Shown piece after piece: positions 7,366-15,278 of a stretch of DNA of 64,000 nt. The stretch covers positions 3,782,001 to 3,846,000 of the forward strand of contig CP087563.1 of NCBI GenBank assembly GCA_020974905.1, written 5' to 3'. A model generated the notes under the pieces. The model saw nothing but the letters and a program-made list of their open reading frames with translations. It did not search any database and was not told the DNA's origin. Position 1 is the first letter of the stretch, and each line of letters starts with the position of its first letter. Both the position numbers and the translations under genes were made by a program. This DNA is from Planctomycetes bacterium syqfu. GTDB lineage: Bacteria > Planctomycetota > Phycisphaerae > Phycisphaerales > Phycisphaeraceae.

Positions 7366-8307
7366 TCATCCTCTAAATGGCTTAAACTGTTTGGGTGACT
7401 TTTGCCAATTGCATAATGCATCCTCAATGACTTGCATTCCGACACCAATATACTCACCTAATTCCACTAACCTTTCTTCCATTTCGTGCATATGAATTTT
7501 GTCAGTTCTATTACAACCCAACAAGAGCTTTGCACCATTAAGTGGCCCAGTAGCCCCCGATAGATATGGAGTTGAAGGTTCAATTTCTGCAAGCCCAACT
7601 TTTGATAGCATAGTCAGGTAATCAAACCTAGCTGTTCTCCCAAATCGTCTTACAGCCTCCATTGAATTATACAGAAAATCAAATGTTGCTTTAGGACACG
7701 AGTTCATATCACCGGAAATACTATTGATCATACCAACATGTGAAAAAGGTGCTCCAACCCAATTCACATAACTTTCTACCACTGCACCTGTCCCGTTATC
7801 TGTGTCACCTTTTAAACTTTCATATTTTCTATGATTCCCAAAGGCGCCATGTGGTATTTTATTTTTAATAACTGTTTCATTTTCGGATAGCCAATTTCTA
7901 AAACCGGACACATTAGAGGACACGTTATCCCATGTCCAAACCCTACCTTGCCCCATGCAACCGTACACATCACGTACTAATAACCATTCAGTTTTTCTGT
8001 GTTTTCCAAAATGTGTTGAAAGAAAAATCAGCCAGAAAGCTTCATCTTTGTTTCCCTCCATATCGTGCAATATTGCTGCCCTGATAGGATCGAACAGGTC
8101 GTCTTCTGGATTTTTGCGTCTGGGAGATATGCGTCTTTCTTTGATGGAATACACAAATTCAACTCTTCGACAACTTTCTACAATTTGCTCAGCTAATGAC
8201 TCTCTTGCTAGCTTTTCGCCAATGCCAGGCAATTCATTTACTTCTTTAGAAAACCGAATCAACAAACTACTAACACTAGACACTCTCTCTCTTTTCCGCA
8301 ATATCAT
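7366..8307 (-). CDS. Alpha-glutamyl/putrescinyl thymine pyrophosphorylase clade 3-like protein
   Basis: 313 residues, last gene of a three-gene operon. Its ATG overlaps the upstream stop by 4 bases. Motifs I recognise from the aGPT-Pplase clade 3 family are DDLFDPIRAAILHDMEGN, EAFWLIFLSTHFGKH, GAFGNHRKYESL, GTGAVVESYVNWV, FGRTARFDYLTML and PYLSGATGPLNGAKLLLG. An HhH-like LPGIGEKLA lies near residues 27-36, in line with relation to the HhH DNA glycosylase superfamily. In phages, aGPT-Pplases build hypermodified thymines from pyrophosphorylated 5-hydroxymethyl-dU in DNA. The bacterial clade 3 proteins have, to my knowledge, no settled function. With the TS-like and UDG-like neighbours a base-modification or base-removal role is inferred. 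Confidence 0.7.
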   Translation of the reverse strand: MILRKRERVSSVSSLLIRFSKEVNELPGIGEKLARESLAEQIVESCRRVEFVYSIKERRISPRRKNPEDDLFDPIRAAILHDMEGNKDEAFWLIFLSTHFGKHRKTEWLLVRDVYGCMGQGRVWTWDNVSSNVSGFRNWLSENETVIKNKIPHGAFGNHRKYESLKGDTDNGTGAVVESYVNWVGAPFSHVGMINSISGDMNSCPKATFDFLYNSMEAVRRFGRTARFDYLTMLSKVGLAEIEPSTPYLSGATGPLNGAKLLLGCNRTDKIHMHEMEERLVELGEYIGVGMQVIEDALCNWQKSPKQFKPFRG

Positions 8308-9122
8308 ATAAATTCCCCATTTGCATTTTCAAAAATCCATTTTTGTATTGACTTTTTCACCTGCTTTGTAACTCCAAAACTACTCTGAATATTGTGATTA
8401 TAACCCAAAACTACTATTTTTTTACCTAATTCTATATCGCCAATCCTGCTGATAATTGTTTGATACGAAAAACCGACTACCCCGACTCCATTATTCCGAG
8501 GCAAAGTCCACTGAGGCATTCTTCTTGCATTAAGACTCTTATTGGTAATTACTTCAAAATTTCTAACAACACTAGCTCCATTAAGAATCAACAGCTTCAC
8601 AGGAGAAACACGCAACAAATCACAAAAAGCATTTTCTGACATATCGAAAAGAAATTTTTTTTGAGAGCTAGACATCTCAGTCCACCGACACCTTGTGGCA
8701 TATGGAATTAAATCTAAATGACAGGCATTTGCTTTTTCACCATAATAAGTAGCATTTAGCAAGGAAATTATTTGATCCAATGAGCGAAACCAAGTATCGT
8801 ATGGATTGTTCATAAAATAACTACTCGCCGATTTAATCATTATATTAATTTGCTCATTATTGACTTTTTCCCATTTATCCAACCCCAAGGATTTCAATGT
8901 TGGTAATCGACGCAACCCCTCATCCAACTCTTTCCCATCTTTATCTACAAACTCTCTACAACTCGGGTTAAGTCCTAATGTTGCTACGGACGAGGACATA
9001 GGGTTTCCAAATGATGGGACAGGCGAACTCCATGGAATCACACCCTTTGCTGAAACACGACTCTCACTCAAACGTATTGCAAGCAACTTGTATATTTCAA
9101 AAATATCTTTTGTCACAGACAT
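8304..9122 (-). CDS. Uracil-DNA glycosylase superfamily-like protein
   Basis: 272 residues, middle gene of the operon (21 bases after the TS-like gene, 4-base overlap with the next). After an N-terminal helix, SSVATLGLNPSCREFVDKDG resembles UDG motif 1 (hydrophobic strand, then GxNP). A middle segment ACHLDLIPYATRCRW and a late strand with LLILNGASVVRNF resemble the core strands and final motif of UDG-like folds. I see no clear classical HPS motif, so it may be a divergent or non-glycosylase member that binds a modified base or nucleotide. The tight operon with a TS-like enzyme and an aGPT-Pplase-like protein supports work on pyrimidine bases. The fold assignment is tentative. Confidence 0.5.
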   Translation of the reverse strand: MSVTKDIFEIYKLLAIRLSESRVSAKGVIPWSSPVPSFGNPMSSSVATLGLNPSCREFVDKDGKELDEGLRRLPTLKSLGLDKWEKVNNEQINIMIKSASSYFMNNPYDTWFRSLDQIISLLNATYYGEKANACHLDLIPYATRCRWTEMSSSQKKFLFDMSENAFCDLLRVSPVKLLILNGASVVRNFEVITNKSLNARRMPQWTLPRNNGVGVVGFSYQTIISRIGDIELGKKIVVLGYNHNIQSSFGVTKQVKKSIQKWIFENANGEFI

Positions 9123-9143
9123 TTAAAAGCCAATTCAGTCTTG

Positions 9144-10103
9144 TTAATCGCTTGTCATTTCTAATTTTCTACATATGTATTCATCATACACATTAGAATG
9201 CATTTTATTTTTTAATATTTCAATTGATTTGAAGTCTTTACCTTTCCAAAAATGGTAGATATTAAACAAACGTGCTAAATCCAACCAATATGGATCCATT
9301 TCTGTATTATCTAAATCAACCGGCTTATCTGCTCGTGCCTGCTCCTCAACTTTCTTAAGCCAATCAATAGCTGATTGAGGATCACCCTCTGGCATCACTG
9401 GCATAGCTACACCCTCCGTACACTGCCAGCCCTCATCAATATACTGCCTAGCTTTCTCACGATGCTCTTCATAGAGGTGCATACATGCTACATAATGAAA
9501 ATATTCTCCTACATCACAGCCAAGAGCTCTAGCAATGATCTCTTGTATCATCGTGAACGAGAAAACGTCATGGGGTAAACCTAAAAATGCATCATTTGAC
9601 CTCATACTAACTACCATATGCAATTTATTTTCTCTGCAAATAAATTGAAATGTACATGTACAGGGGATTTCTTTTTTACGATTCGAAATATCCTCAGCAT
9701 TAAACAATTGAACAACTGCTCTTCTTGTATTCTTGCTCTTCTGTAGTGCAGCCTTGATGTTATTTATTTGATCATGTCCACGTTGATTAAACAGCCTAGG
9801 GCCATACGCCCCGTACAACGTCCTCCCATCAACTGACTCTTCTTTCAACTGGGGTAGGTAATAAGTGATGAAATCGAGACTATCTGCTTCAGACAGATAC
9901 CAAAACAACTCACCTAATCCACTAAAAACACGCCCTTTTCGATCTGTATGACTTAGACGTGCTCTAGGATTTTTCAAATGTAAATGTGCTCCGATTATCT
10001 CAGATGTATTACCCCTAGAAGTTTTGATTTCAAAGTCTTTGCTTATGAGCTCTTCAAAAATGATTTTCATTAAATCATCAAGAGTTCCACCGGAATATTC
10101 CAT
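9144..10103 (-). CDS. Thymidylate synthase-like pyrimidine (hydroxy)methyltransferase
   Basis: 319 residues, first gene of the operon. Recognisable TS features are NTRRAVVQLFN (phosphate-binding Arg pair), IPCTCTFQF with the nucleophile Cys, SMRSNDAFLGLPHDVFSF matching the TS block RSxDxFLGLPFNI, and ACMHLYEEHRE matching the THLYxNH block. The Asn of PFN, which selects dUMP in thymidylate synthases, is Asp here (LPHD). That same change is found in dCMP hydroxymethylases, so hydroxymethylation of dCMP or another pyrimidine nucleotide is more likely than dTMP synthesis (inference). The YGxQW motif is also altered (LYGAYGPRLF). The enzyme would supply a modified nucleotide to the two downstream genes. 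Confidence 0.78.
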   Translation of the reverse strand: MEYSGGTLDDLMKIIFEELISKDFEIKTSRGNTSEIIGAHLHLKNPRARLSHTDRKGRVFSGLGELFWYLSEADSLDFITYYLPQLKEESVDGRTLYGAYGPRLFNQRGHDQINNIKAALQKSKNTRRAVVQLFNAEDISNRKKEIPCTCTFQFICRENKLHMVVSMRSNDAFLGLPHDVFSFTMIQEIIARALGCDVGEYFHYVACMHLYEEHREKARQYIDEGWQCTEGVAMPVMPEGDPQSAIDWLKKVEEQARADKPVDLDNTEMDPYWLDLARLFNIYHFWKGKDFKSIEILKNKMHSNVYDEYICRKLEMTSD

Positions 10104-10351
10104 AATTAGCTCGCGTCTAAAATTGTTTGATTAACAAGAAATTTCAAAATTTCTTATATCATTACTGATTATGAAGAATGGAATTGCGTGGTTTCTAATT
10201 GATAAGAAGCTAACCATAGGAAATAAGATCAAATAACAACTCAATTAAAAAATCCCAATTTATTCTAAAATCAGATTTCCTCATATATTACATGTATTTC
10301 CATCCAATTAAAATACCTGTAAACCATCAATTAAGCTGTTTTTAATCTTTG
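10104..10351. promoter_or_regulatory. AT-rich upstream region of the TS-like operon
   Basis: About 250 strongly AT-rich bases with no gene between the operon start and the right end of the element. The operon promoter must lie here, but I cannot assign clean -35/-10 boxes among the many AT-rich matches. Confidence 0.4.
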
Positions 10352-10500
10352 TCAACATGAAAGTAAAGATAATATTGATTTTTTACAACTATCTGTAATT
10401 TCAGGCCATACATCAAGTAGAACAGTTAGTTCGGGGTATTCCGTAATCAGGTCTGACGCTCGTCGCGCCCAGTATTGCGCCCAGTCAATTTGCTGGCAAT
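10352..10500 (-). pseudogene. Remnant of a short integrase-associated reading frame
   Basis: In the minus frame ending at 10352 the segment IDWAQYWARRASDLITEYPE then VWPEITDSCKKSILSLL is readable. It resembles the short WPxLPxxxxxxILxLV tails that I associate with integrase-linked frames in planctomycetes. Upstream of it the frame is only antisense tRNA sequence. The GCGCCCAGT stretch (10467-10494) is matched by a similar stretch at 1311-1339 next to the intact integrase stop. It is probably decayed integrase-module sequence at the element end. Confidence 0.35.
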
Positions 10501-10542
10501 CCGTAAGTTCTTTTGCATTCGATCTTTGAGTAGCCTGCCCTG

Positions 10543-10605
10543 CCGGTCTTGAAAACCGGCGTAGGCCTCGGTCTACCGTGGGTTCGAATCCCACTCTCAC
10601 CGCTT
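10543..10605 (+). repeat. Right attachment repeat (attR core), tRNA-Ser 3' half
   Basis: A 63-bp copy of the tRNA-Ser anticodon arm to 3' end, one mismatch from 1126-1188. The bases to the left (gtagcctgccctg) do not form a D-arm or acceptor 5' strand, so it is not a functional tRNA. It marks the displaced original tRNA 3' end. Confidence 0.88.
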
Positions 10606-10637
10606 TTTGAAAAACCGAACGAGTTTTCGGAAACACG

Positions 10638-10667
10638 ACCCGCCTCTGCGTCAGCAGAGGCGGGTTT
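10638..10667 (+). terminator. Strong hairpin, probable original tRNA-Ser terminator
   Basis: CCCGCCTCTGC (10639-10649) and GCAGAGGCGGG (10654-10664) form an 11-bp perfect GC-rich stem with a 4-nt loop, extended by A10638-T10665, then TTTGTT. It lies 33 bases after the displaced tRNA 3' half and so is likely the native terminator of the tRNA before insertion. The serine recombinase frame on the other strand reads through it. Confidence 0.6.
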
Positions 10668-11595
10668 GTTAACTAGAACCGTAGATTTTTCAACATGTTG
10701 CCACGGGTCACGGGCTTCAAAGACCAGCACGCGAGAAACCAGTTGTGGGTTCGAACCGACTTTTTTGAAAAAGTCGCGCTTTTGTTCTGGTGTGCCACCA
10801 GAAGTCAGTTTTTGGGCTTGTTTACTGGCCTTTATGAACCGTCGCATAGATTCTAACCGATTCACACTCAAACGCTCCACAGAGGCCATTTCTTCGTCAA
10901 TGGACTGGCGTTTAGCAACCAGATCAGATTGGATGACGCGATACCGGTCTTTGCAGATGACGCCATCAAGCCAGCCTTCTTCGGCTATGTGCAGCTTGTC
11001 TTGAATCTGCTGTTTGGAAGCATCAAGGGCTTGGTGTTTTCTCTTTCCAGCCTCAGCAAACCGTGCTTGTTCATCATCGAGTTTGGAAAGCATTCCGTCA
11101 ATCCATTCATTGGGCATGGAAACACGCTCAAGAGCCTGAGTGATCTGTTCAGTAATGACTTCTTCGCGTACAGCAGGTCGGTATTCATGCTTGCATGGTT
11201 CCATGCGTTTGGTGCAATGCAGGTACACATGCCCCTTGCTTGTCTCGGATGTGACAAGCCCGCCGCAAACTGAACATCGGATAAGGCCGCGATACAGAAA
11301 CGGCTTGAGTCCACTGCTCTTGGGCTTTGAACGGTTGGACATAACCTTGCGGCATTGGTCAAAGAGCTTCTTGGACACAAGGGGTTCGTGAACGCCTTCA
11401 TGTAACTCACCCTTGTACCTGAATGCACCATAATAGATGGGGTTCAAGAGCATTCGTTGAACCACAGATGGTGAGATATTGCACTTGTGTAAACCCTTGA
11501 TGCCAGCTTCGCGAAGAAATGTGGCTATTTGCTGAAGGGTGTAATTGCCAGTCGAAAAGTGCTTGAACGCAGATTGGATGTGCGGTGCTCTGGTT

Positions 11596-12045
11596 ACCGT
11601 TGAAACCGTACCGTGAATGACGGTTGTTTACCGTGGGCTTACGGCTTAACCGTGCCGTTAACGGTCCGTCTTCATGGTGGTTCACCGTGCGCACCGTTGT
11701 TACCGTCCGTCACACGGAAGCATATCGACGGTCGGCCACCGTTGGGACCGGCTGATTGCTCCGTGACTTCACCGTAGCCCAACCGTGCAAGACGGTGAAA
11801 CTCCCGCATCACCGTTGCCTTGTCACCGTAACACGGTCCGGCTCGCATGACATCACGGATCGTCACCGTACCGTTTTGACGGTTGGCCATATCCATGAGT
11901 AACCGTGTTTGACGGTCTTCCACCGTTTCAACCATGCTGCGGTATATCCGTAGCGTCTCGGCACCGAACCACCGTATCAACCGTACCGCAGCCGTCACCG
12001 ATTCACCGTCAATCACGGTCACGGCTTGCGGTGATAACGGACCGT
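11596..12045. repeat. Second ACSGT pentamer array, overlapping a truncated DUF3987 gene
   Basis: I count 29 ACCGT/ACGGT copies in 450 bases, again often 10 bases apart (11610-11620-11630, 11728-11738, 11902-11912-11922, 12005-12015). The left side directly adjoins the truncated serine recombinase. Most of the array lies in the coding sequence of the DUF3987 remnant. The equivalent part of the intact gene (about 3500-3950) has only about two copies. The motif has therefore spread or been retained through synonymous sites. Confidence 0.8.
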
Positions 12046-12130
12046 CACCTTGAAGCGCAATTGTGATCTGGTAATCAGCAGACAACTGCAAGCCGTGTTC
12101 AAGCATCAAATCCCTTCCACGAGATTGCAC
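11672..12130 (-). pseudogene. C-terminal remnant of a second DUF3987-family gene
   Basis: From about 12090 the frame matches the last 140 residues of the intact DUF3987 gene at 3391-4878: VIDGESVTAAVRLIRWFGAE against VDDESTHAAIELVYWFGNE, then RIYRSM/RIYQSM, LLMDMA/LLMDLI, MRAGPCYGDK/MRNGPCYKSK, RLGYGEV/REGYGEV and PNGGRPS/VNGGRPS. The ATPase part is gone, and the first residues run over the 3' end of the mannosidase gene. Reading continues to a stop at 11672 inside the ACSGT array. It is the wreck of a second element of the same family. Confidence 0.85.
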
Positions 12131-14697
12131 TCACAGGCAATCAACCGTTTACCCATTCGCTGAATCATAATGGTTGAAAGGTTATAAGGCTCCACGGATA
12201 CAGTCACAGGCTTCTCGTCCCCGAGATGAAGTTTGGCTTGTGTTTTCTTGCCATCCAACTCCTGTAAACGGATCACCAAAGCGTCACTATTGTGTGCCTT
12301 TTTGATCGCTGTGATCTGTATATTCTTCGGTGTGATGCGTAGCAGTTTGGCATATTGTTTGGTGCTATCAGATGGTCGATGACCATTGGGATAATAGACA
12401 TAGGCATAGGGCTGGTTATTGAGTACGCCAGCTGATTGTGTCAGTGTTCGTTCACAAAGTTGTTGCCCCCATACCAACTCATAACTGCGTTCATGTTCCC
12501 CCTGATCCTGCCGAGGTACAAAACGGTTATCGTTATAGGGTTCGTTGGGTTGGATAATAAAAGAAGTGTATGCTGGACTTCGCATGACATTAATGGCCAT
12601 GGCGTCTTGTGTGAGATTATGTGCAAAACTCGCATCATTGATCACACCAAGGAAATCACCATTCGGCGCTTCGGCTGTAACCCAACGATGATTGGGATGT
12701 TCAACGTAGTCAACATCAGGCAAACGCGCCGTCACGCTATAACAGGATTCGCTGCGACTCTGCATCGGCTTGAAATTCAATGGGACGTGTAACTTGAGCA
12801 TGTGATCTTTATGCTGATAAAAAATACGATCTCGAATTTCGACACGCCCCTCAAGATGATTGATCACATAATGCCGATTGATCGCTGAAAGTCCACAGAC
12901 AAACAAGGCTTCAACGACTGTCTGTAATTCGCCATCCTCAATCACACGCAAAGCCTTGGCATTGGTTTTACTGGTTTTTGACCATTTATCAGCAGCAAGC
13001 GGAGATAATTCTGCTGCCTGTTTGGCTGTAGCTAAAACAAATTTTGCGTCCGGCTTTTTCCACGCAGGACCTTGCGACCAGATATTGGGCCCTTTGAGTT
13101 GTTTGGGATCGCCACAGGTCCAGCTGTGATCCAGGTCCTCAAATAGGACCGGCTGCATCGCATTACCTTTCACCAGAGAACGGCGTGAGCCTTTGGGAAT
13201 GATGCTGTCGATCAAACCGGTACGTGGGTTGATGGAAACTGTGCCATGAACCGTAACAAAACGCAGTGCGCTCTTACTGATTTTGCGACGATTGGGACGT
13301 ACTGGTTTCTTGTCGACCAATGACGCATCGAGGCGTAGAACTTCAAAGGGTTTGAGCTTGACGTTAACTGCCAGCTTAACGATCCATTGCTCATTGAGAT
13401 TGTTCTGAGAACTGATACGCTGATAAGGAACGGTTTTGCGCCCATGCTTGAGCACAATGGTTTTGCCGGAACTGAGCATACAGATTTTTGCAGCAGCATA
13501 CTCAAACGTCACTGTCCGGTTGATGGCATAGCTGTGCGGGTTTGTGATGAAGATGGGAACCTGTCCATCCCTGGCTTTACGCTCACCCTGCACCACTTTG
13601 ATCATGGCATTGAATCGTACTTCGCGGAGATTGGATGTCGCACGTTGAAGTTGTGCCAATGCATCACGCTCGACATTCGGAATGCCTGAGCCGGGAAGGA
13701 TGTCATGGAAGGTGTTGAACATGACATCTCGCCAAGCATCATCAAGTGCTTGGGTGGGATAAGGTACTTTGCCAAACCACCAGGCCAATGCTGCCAGAGT
13801 TTCAGTCTGCAACAGGAGATGCTCCGTGGCGCGGTAGGCCTGTTTAACGCGGCTCATCGAGGTGTAGCACCCGGCAAAGGAGTTTTCCAACTCACTATCA
13901 ACCACAGGAAAGTCATCGCTTAATTTACGTGCATGGGAAAAGTAAGCTTCGGGTGTCGAGTGTTTGAATTCATATTGCTTGTTCTCCCGGAAATATTCAA
14001 TGATCTGCTGGTATTCCTTACGCGACACACCACCACCATGATTGCCAACCCCCCACAAGAGCATGGAGGTTGGTTCATCTTTGAAGTGTTCCAGGAATTT
14101 AGGGAACTTAACATCCACATCATGCTCAGAGTTGGGAACCGTAAGATAGTGATCATCACTTCGACGTGCTGTAACAGATTGGCCACTGCGATCGATCCAT
14201 GTAAAACACCCCACCGGTAAATCATGAGTACCGAAATCAGGCCGACAAAAAATATAGGAATCCATGCCACAACCTGCAAGAATCTGTGCAAAGCCCTCGG
14301 GGTGTCCGAAAGGATCAAAGTTGTAGGCAGTTGTGGGGCGCTGATCAAAATGCGATTTAAAAAAGTTCAAGCCATAGAGGAACTGGCGGATGTGGGTTTC
14401 ACCATGGGGTGTGTTCACATCAGGCTGTAGAAATGCACCGCCTGCAATATGCCACTGCTTTTTCTTCACCAGTTTTTCAATGCGGGTAAAGAGATCCGGC
14501 TCATGATCTTTGATCCAACCGTAAAGCAATGATTCATTGTGATTGAACACAAAGTCCGGGTGTGTTTCACAGAAATCTGCTGCGATGCGAAACGTTGATA
14601 CCGCTTCAGCCAAGCCATCTTCCCAAGTCCATTGCCATACGGGGTCCAAGTGCGCGTTACAGACAAGATGAATGGTTTTTTTCATGATAAAGCTCAT
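12106..14697 (-). CDS. GH38 family alpha-mannosidase
   Basis: 863 residues, no signal peptide, cytoplasmic. The N-terminal GH38 barrel shows the metal-binding NAHLDPVW, a second region NHNESLLYGWI, and YNFDPFGHPEGFAQIL with the likely nucleophile Asp. GVGNHGGG follows, then the helical middle domain and a long C-terminal beta region. It should hydrolyse alpha-mannosides taken up into the cell. It is the last gene of a leftward operon with an isomerase, sugar kinase and aldolase-like gene. The MKKTIHLV start at 14685 is an alternative to 14697; neither has a strong ribosome site. The C-terminus (VEPYNLSTIMI...ACECNLVEGI) looks complete although broken-element DNA starts right after the stop. 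Confidence 0.88.
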   Translation of the reverse strand: MSFIMKKTIHLVCNAHLDPVWQWTWEDGLAEAVSTFRIAADFCETHPDFVFNHNESLLYGWIKDHEPDLFTRIEKLVKKKQWHIAGGAFLQPDVNTPHGETHIRQFLYGLNFFKSHFDQRPTTAYNFDPFGHPEGFAQILAGCGMDSYIFCRPDFGTHDLPVGCFTWIDRSGQSVTARRSDDHYLTVPNSEHDVDVKFPKFLEHFKDEPTSMLLWGVGNHGGGVSRKEYQQIIEYFRENKQYEFKHSTPEAYFSHARKLSDDFPVVDSELENSFAGCYTSMSRVKQAYRATEHLLLQTETLAALAWWFGKVPYPTQALDDAWRDVMFNTFHDILPGSGIPNVERDALAQLQRATSNLREVRFNAMIKVVQGERKARDGQVPIFITNPHSYAINRTVTFEYAAAKICMLSSGKTIVLKHGRKTVPYQRISSQNNLNEQWIVKLAVNVKLKPFEVLRLDASLVDKKPVRPNRRKISKSALRFVTVHGTVSINPRTGLIDSIIPKGSRRSLVKGNAMQPVLFEDLDHSWTCGDPKQLKGPNIWSQGPAWKKPDAKFVLATAKQAAELSPLAADKWSKTSKTNAKALRVIEDGELQTVVEALFVCGLSAINRHYVINHLEGRVEIRDRIFYQHKDHMLKLHVPLNFKPMQSRSESCYSVTARLPDVDYVEHPNHRWVTAEAPNGDFLGVINDASFAHNLTQDAMAINVMRSPAYTSFIIQPNEPYNDNRFVPRQDQGEHERSYELVWGQQLCERTLTQSAGVLNNQPYAYVYYPNGHRPSDSTKQYAKLLRITPKNIQITAIKKAHNSDALVIRLQELDGKKTQAKLHLGDEKPVTVSVEPYNLSTIMIQRMGKRLIACECNLVEGI

Positions 14698-14726
14698 ATG
14701 GGAATGCGATTCAAAGGAAGCAAGAA

Positions 14727-15278
<552 letters not shown>

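Larger units (their letters stand above)
1126..10605. mobile_element. Integrative element in tRNA-Ser (about 9.5 kb)
   Basis: Bounded by 63-bp direct repeats, the left one completing tRNA-Ser and the right one a bare tRNA 3' half. In order from the left it carries a tyrosine integrase, an ACSGT pentamer array, a DUF3987 ATPase, an AlpA-like HTH gene, a toxin/antitoxin pair and a three-gene TS-like/UDG-like/aGPT-Pplase-like operon. There are no phage structural genes. The integrase/AlpA/DUF3987 set is what one finds in phage satellites or integrative plasmids. The cargo from about 5.6 kb to 10.5 kb is visibly more AT-rich than the flanking chromosome, consistent with acquisition from elsewhere. 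Confidence 0.82.
10485..11591 (-). pseudogene. Large serine recombinase, N-terminally truncated
   Basis: Homology begins at about 11591 with APHIQSAFKHFSTGNYTLQQ, inside the Recombinase domain, and continues through VVQRMLLNPIYYGAF, the zinc ribbon (IRCSVCGGLVTSE...YLHCTKR...CKH) and a long coiled coil (about 11110-10830). The catalytic serine domain is missing. Upstream the frame passes directly into the ACSGT-rich sequence and meets a stop near 11627. At the other end the frame has lost its natural stop: it reads through a terminator hairpin (KPASADAEAGR) and antisense tRNA (GIRTHGRP), ending at 10485. It is the recombinase of a second, broken element next to the intact one. Confidence 0.85.

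Noticed and set aside
7366-8307. Ordinary HhH DNA glycosylase
   Set aside because: An HhH-like segment is present, but the conserved blocks (GFGNHRKY-type, FGRTARFDYLTM, SGATGPLNGAKLL) fit the aGPT-Pplase-like family better than EndoIII/AlkA-type glycosylases.
10543-10605. Second tRNA-Ser gene
   Set aside because: The 5' acceptor strand and D-arm are absent; it is only the attachment-site copy.
13933-14220. Plus-strand frames inside the mannosidase gene
   Set aside because: Antisense shadows of a well-supported GH38 reading frame.
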